From: UBA7985 sp038141425
GTDB lineage: Bacteria > Pseudomonadota > Alphaproteobacteria > UBA7985
Assembly: GCA_038141425.1 (NCBI GenBank)
Contig: JAYQIC010000011.1
Coordinates: 248,001-312,000, forward strand
Reading direction: 5' to 3'
DNA: 64,000 bases
The notes beneath the pieces were generated by a model that was given only the letters and a program-made list of their open reading frames with translations, was not told the DNA's origin and made no database searches. Both the position numbers and the translations under genes were made by a program. Of the stretch, positions 20,593 to 29,546 are shown piece after piece (position 1 is the first letter of the stretch; each line of letters opens with the position of its first letter).

Positions 20593-21623
20593 AGGTTTCG
20601 TCCGCCAGCGCCGATGCATTCTGCCGCGCCGCGCCGCAGCGGGCGCGAATGGCGCTGGTTTACGGCCCCGACCGCGGGCTGGTGCAGGAGCGGGTCAAGC
20701 TGATCCGCGAGGCTGTCTTCGGCGCTGAATTCGACCCCATGAACCACGTGCGCTTTACCGCCGACGAGATCGAGGCTGACCCGACCCGGCTGGTCGACGA
20801 GGCGCGGGCGCTGTCGCTCATGGGTGGCCCACGGCTGGTTGAGGCCACGGGCAACGACGCCGATCTGGTTCGCGCGGTTACCGTGCTGCAGGCCGAGCCG
20901 GACAAGCTCGCGGCCTTTGTACTGCTGACCGCCGGCGAACTGACCCCGCGCGCCAAGATCCGGGTAATGGCGGAGAAGGCCGACGGCTTTGCCGCCGTGC
21001 CCTGCTACAGCGATGAAGCCAACATGCTACCGGCGCTGATCCGGCAGGTGCTCGAAGACGAACACGGCCTGAGCGTCAGTGCCGATGCCCGGCAGGCGTT
21101 GCAGGGCCATCTGGGCGGCGATCGGGCCCTGACCCTGAACGAGCTGCAGAAGCTTGCGCTCTACGTCGGCCCCGAAGCGGGTGAAGTGACGCTGGATGAC
21201 GTGCGGGCCTGCGCGCCCAACGCGGCGGGGCTGGAGCTGGACCGGCTGCTGTTCGCCGTCACCGCTGGCAACGCCGCGCGGGTGGACAGCGAGTTCGAGC
21301 GTCAGCTGGCCGCCGGCACCGACCCCAACGCCGTGCTCAGCATGCTGCGCATGCACCTCAACCGCTTCATGTCGGTTGGCGTCGCCGTGGGTGAGGGAAA
21401 AACGATGCAGGCCGCGATCGCGGGGCTGCGCCCGCCACTGTTCTTCAAGACCAAGGATGCCTTCACCGCGCAGGCGCGGGACTGGACGCTGCCGCGCAGC
21501 CTCGCGGCGCTGGATCTGGTCAAAGATTGTCTGTCGGCGGTGCGGCAGACCGATGCGCCGGTGAATGCTCTGACCCGGCAGTGCCTGTTTGATATTGCAC
21601 GCAGCGGCAGCGGGCGGGCCTAG
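20589..21623 (+). CDS. holA: DNA polymerase III subunit delta
   Basis: Clamp-loader delta subunit, 344 residues, which opens the beta sliding clamp. Family-like parts include RMALVYGPDRGLVQERVKLI near the N-terminus, a Rossmann-type core with FVLLTAGELTPRAKIRVMAEK, and the C-terminal collar helices (NRFMSVGVAVGEGKTMQAA, then LTRQCLFDIAR). Unlike gamma/tau, it has no Walker motifs, as expected. It is translationally coupled to lptE by an ATGA overlap and convergent with rlmN, whose stop lies 30 bp downstream. Confidence 0.95.
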   Translation: MKVSSASADAFCRAAPQRARMALVYGPDRGLVQERVKLIREAVFGAEFDPMNHVRFTADEIEADPTRLVDEARALSLMGGPRLVEATGNDADLVRAVTVLQAEPDKLAAFVLLTAGELTPRAKIRVMAEKADGFAAVPCYSDEANMLPALIRQVLEDEHGLSVSADARQALQGHLGGDRALTLNELQKLALYVGPEAGEVTLDDVRACAPNAAGLELDRLLFAVTAGNAARVDSEFERQLAAGTDPNAVLSMLRMHLNRFMSVGVAVGEGKTMQAAIAGLRPPLFFKTKDAFTAQARDWTLPRSLAALDLVKDCLSAVRQTDAPVNALTRQCLFDIARSGSGRA

Positions 21624-21653
21624 AGCCCCTCTCCCTGCGGCTCTTCGGTCCGG

Positions 21654-22850
21654 TCAGGCGACCGCTGCGACCTGTGCCGCCAGATGCGCGGCTGCGAGCC
21701 GGTCGCGTTCCGAGCGCCGCAGCTTCTGGCTCTCCGATTTGAGCTGGCCGCAGGCGGCGAGGATGTCTTCCCCGCGCGTGGTGCGCACCGGCGCCGACAG
21801 TCCAGCGTCCTGAATGATGGTCTGGAACGCGGCGATCCGGGTCGCGCTCGAACACTCGAAGTCCGACCCCGGCCAAGGGTTGAAGGGGATCAGGTTGATC
21901 TTCGACGGTATGCCCTTGAGCAGCCGCACCAGCTGCCGCGCGTCGGCATCGCTGTCGTTCACGCCCTTGAGCATGACGTATTCGAAGGTGATCCGACGGG
22001 CGTTGGTGACGCCGGGGTAGGTGCGGCAGGCGTCGAGCAGCTCTTCCAGTGGGTACTTCTTGTTGATCGGCATGATGTGGTTGCGGGTGTCGTCGTCGAC
22101 CGCGTGCAGGGAGACCGCGAGGTTGACGTTGAGCTCCTCACCGCACTTGCGCATCGCCGGCACGACGCCGGAGGTCGACAGCGTGATCCGCCGCTTGGAC
22201 AGCGACAGGCCCTCGCCATCCATGACGATGCGCAGCGCGGCGGCGACGTTGTCGTAGTTATAGAGCGGCTCGCCCATGCCCATCATCACCACGTTGGTAA
22301 TCATGCGCGAATGGTCCGAGGGGGTCGGCCACTCGCCGAAGGCATCGCGGGCGAGCATCATCTGGCCCACGACTTCAGCCGCCGTCAGGTTACGGACCAG
22401 CTTCTGCGTGCCGGTGTGGCAGAACTTGCAGGTGAGGGTACAGCCGACCTGGCTGGAGACGCACAGGGTGCCGCGATCCGCCTCGGGGATGTGGACGGTC
22501 TCGACCTCGTTGCCGTCGGGGAATTTGAGCAGCCATTTGGCGGTGCCGTCGACGCTGTTCAGCGCTTCGGAGACCTGGGGGCGCTCGATGACGAATTCAT
22601 CGGCCAGCTTCTGCCGGAAATCCTTGGACAGGTTGGTCATGGCGTCGAAGTCGGTGACGCCGTGCCAGTATAGCCACTGCCACAGCTGCTTGGTGCGGAA
22701 AGGCTTGTGCCCCCGCTCGACCAGCATGTCGTTGAGCTGCGCGCGCGGAATACCGATCAGGTTGACCCGCTGGCCATCGGCCGAGGCAAACTGTTCGGGG
22801 TTCAGGTCCGGTGAGGGACTCATTTCCGGGGTGGGGGCGATCTGGTTCAT
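21654..22850 (-). CDS. rlmN: Dual-specificity 23S rRNA/tRNA adenine-C2 methyltransferase RlmN
   Basis: Radical-SAM enzyme that methylates A2503 of 23S rRNA and A37 of some tRNAs. The Fe-S cluster cysteines are C137, C141 and C144 in GCTLTCKFCHTG. Other family signatures are VMMGMGEPLYNYDNV (the GEP motif), the SAM-binding TLSTSGVVPAM, and the second-half motif INLIPFNPWPGSDFE followed by DILAACGQL with the catalytic C-terminal Cys. Length (398) is normal for alphaproteobacteria. A short low-complexity N-terminus precedes the domain. Confidence 0.97.
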   Translation of the reverse strand: MNQIAPTPEMSPSPDLNPEQFASADGQRVNLIGIPRAQLNDMLVERGHKPFRTKQLWQWLYWHGVTDFDAMTNLSKDFRQKLADEFVIERPQVSEALNSVDGTAKWLLKFPDGNEVETVHIPEADRGTLCVSSQVGCTLTCKFCHTGTQKLVRNLTAAEVVGQMMLARDAFGEWPTPSDHSRMITNVVMMGMGEPLYNYDNVAAALRIVMDGEGLSLSKRRITLSTSGVVPAMRKCGEELNVNLAVSLHAVDDDTRNHIMPINKKYPLEELLDACRTYPGVTNARRITFEYVMLKGVNDSDADARQLVRLLKGIPSKINLIPFNPWPGSDFECSSATRIAAFQTIIQDAGLSAPVRTTRGEDILAACGQLKSESQKLRRSERDRLAAAHLAAQVAAVA

Positions 22851-22935
22851 GGCCCTGCAGTGCCACAGACCGCGGGCAGGCTCAACGGTGGGCGGCTATG
22901 CGCCCAACCTTTGACGGGGTCGGATCGGTGGCGGG

Positions 22936-23449
22936 TCAGACGTTACAGGCTTGCGAAATCTTGTCGTAGGCCTTGGTGAAGCCCCGCAAGGGAGAACTGA
23001 TCGCGGATGTCGTTGCCCCGCGCCGACCGGCTTTCGATGGTCAGGCTCAGGCCACGCTTGAGCGCCGTGATCATCGCTGCGTCGTCTTCCGGGTGGCTCC
23101 ACGCGGTTTCGCCGCCCTTGCTGAACATGGCGAAGTTCTTGCCGCCGACCGAAGCAATCGGGCGCTTGCTGGCGTCCATGGGGAAGCCGGACTCAAAGGA
23201 AATCACGCGGGTTTCCTGCCCCGGACGGTGGGCGACCAACAGCCATGGGTCGCCGCGGCGCAGATTGCCGGGCTGGGAGGACTGGGGGTCGGTCAGCATC
23301 CAGCACACCACCTGACCCGAGGGCTCGACCATGCGGAAGGCCTGCCAGGCGGTGAAGTCACCGAGCTTCTCCGGCTTCTGGGCGGCCGCAACCGAACCGG
23401 AAGCAAGGACCGCAATCAGGGACAAGAGCCAGAAACGCAGGTTGTTCAT
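22936..23449 (-). CDS. IalB-family secreted protein, one frameshift near the 3' end
   Basis: Signal peptide MNNLRFWLLSLIAVLASGSV with cleavage after VAAA, then the invasion-associated-locus-B fold (GDFTAWQAFRM..., VVCWMLTDPQ, RGDPWLLVAHRPGQ, VISFESGFPMDASK, AMITALKRGLSLTIESRSARG). These periplasmic proteins are found in many alphaproteobacteria; the link to invasion is from Bartonella and is not implied here. Near the end, a GGGG run at about 22988 carries one base too many. Removing it gives LAGFTKAYDKISQACNV ending at TGA 22936, the usual family C-terminus. A TTG at 23464 is an unlikely earlier start. Confidence 0.85.
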
Positions 23450-23616
23450 TGGTACAATTCCCAAAGTCTTGATGACCCGACCCGAAAACGCTTCGGGGCG
23501 AGTCCTTCACTGTCAATGTAGCGCGTGTTTTAGACGAAAACACGACTGAATTTCCACTGCAGGCTTAGGCTCGCGGCCCTGTGACTGCAGACTGTGGCAG
23601 ACGTGCCAGCCCGGAC

Positions 23617-24345
23617 CTAGCCGTCCTGGTCGCCCGCCTTGCCGCCAGAGGCTCGCGCCGGGGTGCCGGCAATGGCGATATCCCCGGACAGGGTGCCGCC
23701 ACGTTCAACCTCAAGTTCGCCGAAGCGAATGGTGCCGATGATGCGACCCGTGGAGGTCACGGTCAGCAGCCCTTCGACCGTCAGCCCCCCATCAAAATGA
23801 CCGCTGATGGTGGCTGAGTCCACAACCGCCATGCCCTTGAAGTGGCCCCCGGGGGTCACGTCCAGCGTCCGGCTGTCCATCAGTGCGGCTTCGAGTGATC
23901 CTTCGACCACGAGCCGCTCGCAGGAGGTGATCTCACCCTTGAGCTTTATTTCACGACCAACGATCAGTTTACCGGCTTCTTGCAAGGTCTGGCTCCCTCT
24001 GGGCTGTTGCGCTGCGGGGCGCGGCGCCGGGTTGGAAACAACCGGGTCACCCGCGCTGCTGGTCGGGCGAACCGAGCTGCCAGCGGCTGACCGCGGGGCC
24101 GGGCTCGGCGCAGGTGACGCCTTGATCGACGGGGAAGGCGCGGGCGCAACCGGCGGTGCAGGTGATGCTGCCGAAGCAGGCGCAGGCGCAGGGCTGGGCG
24201 CGCCGCCCGATGGCGAGACGGTGGGCCGGGGGGTCGCCAGTCTGGGCTCACCGGCCGGTGCTGCCTGTGGTGCTGCGGGTGCAGCTGGCGCTACCGGTGG
24301 GACGGGTGCCGCGTCAGTGTCATGTTTTTTGGTCTTTGAAAACAT
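23617..24345 (-). CDS. Bactofilin with a long Ala/Pro-rich N-terminal tail
   Basis: Polymer-forming cytoskeletal protein. The C-terminal half (about residues 135-235) shows the right-handed beta-helix pattern of bactofilins: KLIVGREIKLKGEITSCERL, VEGSLEAALMDSRTLDV, GHFKGMAVVDSATISGHFDG and FGELEVERGGTLSGDI. The first ~125 residues are a disordered Pro/Ala/Ser linker after a basic MFSKTKKHD start, a type seen in membrane-tethered bactofilins. Start ATG 24345 is preferred over an upstream extension without family sequence. The 152 bp between this gene and ialB show no gene. Confidence 0.9.
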   Translation of the reverse strand: MFSKTKKHDTDAAPVPPVAPAAPAAPQAAPAGEPRLATPRPTVSPSGGAPSPAPAPASAASPAPPVAPAPSPSIKASPAPSPAPRSAAGSSVRPTSSAGDPVVSNPAPRPAAQQPRGSQTLQEAGKLIVGREIKLKGEITSCERLVVEGSLEAALMDSRTLDVTPGGHFKGMAVVDSATISGHFDGGLTVEGLLTVTSTGRIIGTIRFGELEVERGGTLSGDIAIAGTPARASGGKAGDQDG

Positions 24346-24485
24346 GGGCCGAGGGACCTCCGAAATACAGAACACCGCCAATCGGTCATCCCCGATTCGC
24401 GTAAGAATATGCGTCCTTTTACGAGCAAATGCCCCCGAATCCAAGCTTTATCCACAGGTTAGCCGGATAATGAAGAGAATTCGAA

Positions 24486-26754
24486 CTATTTTCGGGCACT
24501 CTCGATCGCTGCGAAAACCGCAGCGTTGAGCACGTCCGAAACCTTGGCGGTCATTGATGTTATTTGTATCGGCGTGATTGAGGCCCTGCAGCACCGGGCC
24601 GATTACCGTGCCGTCGGCAAATTCAGTCAGCAGTTTCTGGCTGATGTTGGCGGCGTGGAGGCCGGGCATGACCAGCACGTTCGCCGGGCCGGTCAGACGG
24701 CAGAACGGATAGGTCGACTGCATCAGCTCGTAGTCGAGTGCGACGTTAACCTGCATCTCGCCGTCAAACTCGAAATCGACCCCGCGTTGCGCCAGCTCCT
24801 GCACGGCATCGCGCACGTCGCGCGTGGTGGGCCGGGCTGGTTGGCCGAAGTTGGAATAGCTGAGCAGGGCGACCCGGGGCTCGAAGCCCAGCGACCGCGC
24901 GGTCGCGGCGGTCTGCACAGCGATGTCGGCGAGCGCCCGGCCGTCCGGGTTTTCCGCGACGGAGGTATCAGCGAGGAACACGGTCTGCCCGCGCCGGATG
25001 AACATGGCGTAGGTCATGATCCGCTCGCTCGGCGCCGGGTCGCTGACCTTGAGCACGTCTTCGAAGCAGCTGCCGAAGGCGCGGGTCAGGCCGGTCACCA
25101 TGGCGTCCGCCTGTCCCGAAACCACCATCGAGGCAGCGTAGACGTTACGGTCCTGGTGGATCAGGCGCTGGCAGTCACGGCGCAGGTAGCCTTTCCGGTT
25201 GAGGCGGGCGTAGAGCATGTCCACCAGCTCGGGGTTGTCTTCGCGGCGCTGCCCGGCGTTGCGGATTTCCAGCGCGTCCTTGGCCAGACCCATGTCGACG
25301 AGCGTGGCTTCGATGTCTTCCTGCCGCCCCACGAGGATCGGGCGGCCCAGTTCGCCGTTCTGCAGCGCCAGTGCAGCGCGCACGGCGCGGGGGTCTTCGC
25401 CCTCGGCAAAAACCACGCGCTGGCCCTTGCCCCGGGCGCGGTCGTAGACACGCTGCAGCCGGTCATAGGTCGGGTCGAGGCGGCCGTTGAGCTCTTCGGC
25501 GTAGGCTTCCATGTCGATGATCGGCCGGCGGGCGACGCCACTCTCCATGGCCGCGCGTGCCACGGCCTGCGGGATGGCGACGATCAGGCGCGGGTCAAAC
25601 GGCGCCGGGATCAGGTACTCGCGCCCGAATTTGAGCTTGCGGCCGTAGGCTTCACCGACCTCATCCGGCACGTCTTCCCGGGCCAGTGCGGCGATGGCGT
25701 TGGCGGCGGCGATCTTCATTTCGTCGTTGATCGCCCGTGCCCGGACGTCGAGCGCGCCGCGGAAGATGTACGGGAAGCCCAGCACGTTGTTGACCTGGTT
25801 GGGGTAGTCCGACCGACCGGTTGCCACGAAGGCATCGTCGCGAACTTCCTCGACCAGTTCTGGTTTGATCTCCGGGTCCGGGTTGGCCATGGCGAAGATG
25901 ATCGGCTGTGCCGCCATCGACGCCACCATATCCTGCGTGATCGCATCCTTGACCGACAGGCCGAAGAACACGTCTGCGCCGTCCATGGCTTCTTCGAGCG
26001 TGCGCAGCTCGGTTTCGACCGCGTGCATGGATTTCCATTGGTTCATGCCCTCGGTCCGGCCACGGTAAATCACCCCACGGCTGTCGCACATGACGGCATT
26101 TTCCGGCGGCATGCCCATGGCCTTGAGCAGCGAGAGCGTGGCCACGGCAGCCGCGCCGGCGCCGTTCACGACGATGCGCATGTCGCTGAGGCTGCGACCG
26201 GTGAGCTCGAGCGCGTTGATCAGCCCGGCAGCAGCGATGATCGCTGTGCCGTGCTGGTCGTCGTGCATGACCGGCACGTCGAGGTTCTCGCGCAGACGCT
26301 CTTCGATGATGAAGCTCTCCGGCGCCTTGATGTCTTCGAGGTTGATGCCACCAAAAGACGAGGCCATGACCTCGACGGCTTCACAGAAGCGGTCCACGTC
26401 TTCGGTGTCGAATTCGGGGTCGATACCGTCGATATCGGCGAAGCGCTTGAACAGCACCGCCTTGCCTTCCATCACGGGCTTGGAGGCCAGTGCCCCGAGA
26501 TTGCCCAGCCCCAGCACGGCGGTACCGTTGGAAATGACCGCCACGGTGTTGGACTTGGCGGTATAGTCGTAGGCGCTATCTTCGTTTTCGGCGATGCGGA
26601 GACACGGGTAGGCAACGCCGGGCGAGTAGGCCAGAGAAAGGTCTCGCTGTGTCGCCAGAGGCTTGGTAGCAGTAACTTCGAGTTTGCCGGGTCGGCCGCT
26701 GGAATGCAGGAGGAGGGCTTCGCGTTCCGTAATGCGGTTGACGTCCTGGCTCAT
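24486..26754 (-). CDS. maeB: NADP-dependent malic enzyme with C-terminal phosphotransacetylase-like domain, frameshift at the 3' end
   Basis: Oxidative decarboxylation of malate to pyruvate. The N-terminal half has the malic motifs (LAYSPGVAYPCL, VMHDDQHGTAII, VVNGAGAAAVATLSLL). The C-terminal half resembles phosphate acetyltransferase (VVFAEGEDPRAVRAAL, ANVLVMPGLHAANI), a regulatory domain in MaeB enzymes that senses acetyl-CoA. Near 24556 one base is missing. Restoring it replaces an aberrant tail with MTAKVSDVLNAAVFAAIES and a TAG at 24486. About 755 residues, normal. Divergent from mutS with a 54-bp intergenic region that must hold both promoters. Confidence 0.95.
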
Positions 26755-26808
26755 AAGAATTGCCCTCTCACCCCTGACCGGGATCGTGGTTAGCGAAACT
26801 GCATAGCT

Positions 26809-29542
26809 ATGGCAGCAACAAATGACCAAGCGTCGGTGGAGTCAACCGCCACAGACCGGAGGGCAGGGGCCTCGCCGATGATGGTCCAGTATCTGGACAT
26901 CAAGGACGAGCACCCGGACTGCCTGCTGTTTTACCGTATGGGCGACTTCTACGAGCTGTTTTTTGACGACGCGGAGCAAGCCGCTGGCGCGCTCGATATC
27001 GTGTTGACCAAACGCGGCACCCACGGCGGTGATCCGATCCCCATGGCCGGCGTGCCGCACCACGCGGCGGAGTCCTATCTCTCCCGCCTGATCCGGGCCG
27101 GTTTCAAGGTCGCCATCGCTGAGCAGACCGAAGACCCTGCGGAAGCCAAGAAACGGGGTTCGAAGTCGGTTGTGCGGCGCGAGGTGGTCCGGGTGGTGAC
27201 CCCCGGCACCCTGACCGAAGACGCCGTGCTCAGCGCCGGAGCGCACAATTTCCTCGCCGCTGTGGCGTCGGTCAGCGGCGGGCTGGCGCTGGCGTGGCTG
27301 GATATGTCCACCGGTGATTTCCACGTGCAGTCCTTTGACAGCATCCGCGCGCTGGGGCGGCGGGTCGAGGTGCTCGCCCCCGCCGAGATCATCTTTGCCG
27401 ACGCCGGGCTGGAGGATTCCGAATTCATGGCCGCCGTCGGGTCCAGCGGTGCATCGCAGTCGCCGCTGCCCCGGGTGCGTTTTGACAGCAGCAACGCCAA
27501 CGACCGGCTGCGCCAGGCCTTCGGCGTCGCCAACCTCGACGCCTTCGGTGATTTTTCCCGGGCCGAGGTCGCGGCGGCGGGTGCGGTCGTCGACTACGTG
27601 GTGCTGACCCAGAGGGGCAGCATGCCGCGCCTGCGGCCGCTGCAGCAGCGCCAGTCCGACCACAGCCTCGATATCGACCCGGCCTCGCGCCGCAATCTGG
27701 AGCTGTTCACGACCCAGAGCGGGCAGGCCAAGGGCAGCCTGTTTGCCCTCATCAACCGCGCGGTGACGGCGGCGGGCACGCGGCGGCTGCGCGAGTGGCT
27801 GGCCCAGCCCTTCGCCAACGTCGGCCCGATCGAGGGCCGGCTCGCAGCGGTCTCAACGCTCGTGGAAGACAGTGGCCTGCGGCAGGACCTGCGAGCGGCC
27901 CTGCGACAGGTACCAGACATGGAGCGGGCGCTGACCCGGCTGTCGTTGAGTCGCGGCGGGCCAAGGGATATTCAGGCCATGCTGACCGGACTGGACGGGG
28001 CGCAGGCCATGGCAGACCGGCTGGTTTCCACCCTCAGCAAGCGCCTGCTCCCGCCCATGCTCGACGAATGCCTCGCCGACCTTGGGCAGCCCGACGCGCT
28101 GTTTCCCGATCTGCGCGCGGCGCTGGTCGACGAACCGCCGAGCTTTGCCCGCGACGGTGGCTTCATCGCCCCCGGGCACCACGCTGAGCTCGACCGTCTG
28201 CGCGGTCTGCGCGACGACGCCAAGGGCCTGATCGCCGGGCTGCAGGCGCAGTACGTCGAGGCGACCGGGGTCACGTCGCTGAAGATCAAGCACAACAACG
28301 TGCTGGGCTACTTCATCGACGTTTCCGCCGTGAACGCCGATAAGGTGCCGATCGAAGCCGATGGCCCCTTCATCCACCGCCAGACGCTGGCCAACGCAGT
28401 GCGTTTTACAACCGTAGAATTGAGCGAGCTCGAAGCCGAAATCCGTTCGGCGGCAGAGAAGGCGCTGGGGCTGGAGCTGGAGCTGTTCACCGCCATGGTG
28501 ACCGCGATTCTGGCACAGGCGTCGGATCTGGACCGGCTGACGGCGGCGCTCTCCGCGATCGAAGCGGTTTCGGCGCTTGCTCATCTCGAGGCTGATCAGG
28601 GCTGGAGCCGCCCGGTCTTTGTCGATGGCTCACCGACGCTGCAGGTCACTGGCGGGCGTCATCCGGTGGTCGAGCAGGCGCTGCGGCAGCAGGACGGTTC
28701 GGCCTTCATCGCCAATGACTGCGCGCTCGATGGTGACGACCGGCTGTGGCTGCTGACGGGGCCGAACATGGCCGGTAAGTCGACCTTCCTGCGCCAGAAC
28801 GCGCTGCTGGTGGTGCTTGGCGCAGATGGGTTCGTTCGTGCCCGCGCAGTCGTTGACGCTGAGCCCTGTCGACCGCCTGTTCTGTCGGGTCGGGGCCTCC
28901 GATGATCTGGCGCGGGGGCGCTCGACCTTCATGGTCGAGATGATCGAAACCGCCGCCATTCTCAATCAGGGCTCGCGCCATTCGTTCGTGATCCTCGACG
29001 AGATCGGTCGCGGCACCTCCACGTTCGACGGGCTGTCGATTGCCTGGGCAACGGTCGAGCATCTGGTAACCCGATTGGGCTGCCGCTGCCTGTTCGCCAC
29101 GCACTATCACGAGCTGACCCAGCTGGCCGATCAGATTGACGCGGTCAGCTGCCACCGCATGGCGATCCGCGAATGGGAAGACAGCATCGTCTTCCTGCAC
29201 CAGGTCGTTGCCGGGGCCTCGGACCGGTCCTACGGCATACAGGTTGCGCGGCTTGCCGGGCTGCCCGAGACCGTGATCAACCGCGCCTTTGCAGTGCTGC
29301 AGGCGCTGGAGAACAGCGAGGCCAGCGGTGCCAAGTCGGAGGCCTTGGGGCTGGACCTGCCGCTGTTTGCGGCCATGGCAGCGCCGGAAGCCGCCACCGG
29401 CGATGCACCGGCTGAAACACCGCGCGGCTGGGCTGAAGTCGTGGAGCAGGTCGCTGCCCTCGACCCTGACGACATGTCTCCCAAGCAGGCGCTGGAAGCA
29501 CTCTACGCCTTGCGCGACCTGCACCGATCCGAGGTAGACTAG
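26809..29542 (+). CDS. mutS: DNA mismatch repair protein MutS, one frameshift
   Basis: Mismatch recognition ATPase. N-terminal mismatch-binding domain with FYRMGDFYELFFDDA (the conserved Phe-X-Glu equivalent lies in GDFYELF), connector and lever domains, then ATPase Walker A TGPNMAGKSTFLRQ, ILDEIGRGTSTFDG and the H-loop region FATHYHEL. One extra base in GTGCTTGGCGCAG at about 28816 splits the ATPase domain between LLVVL and AQMGSFVPA. Both flanks fit perfectly. About 910 residues repaired. The stop is 4 bp before glnD, suggesting an operon. Confidence 0.96.
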
Positions 29543-29546
29543 GGCC

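Noticed and set aside
24526..26793. 755-codon open frame antisense to maeB
   Set aside because: Mirror of a well-supported malic enzyme gene; no domain, and codon use reflects third-position GC only.
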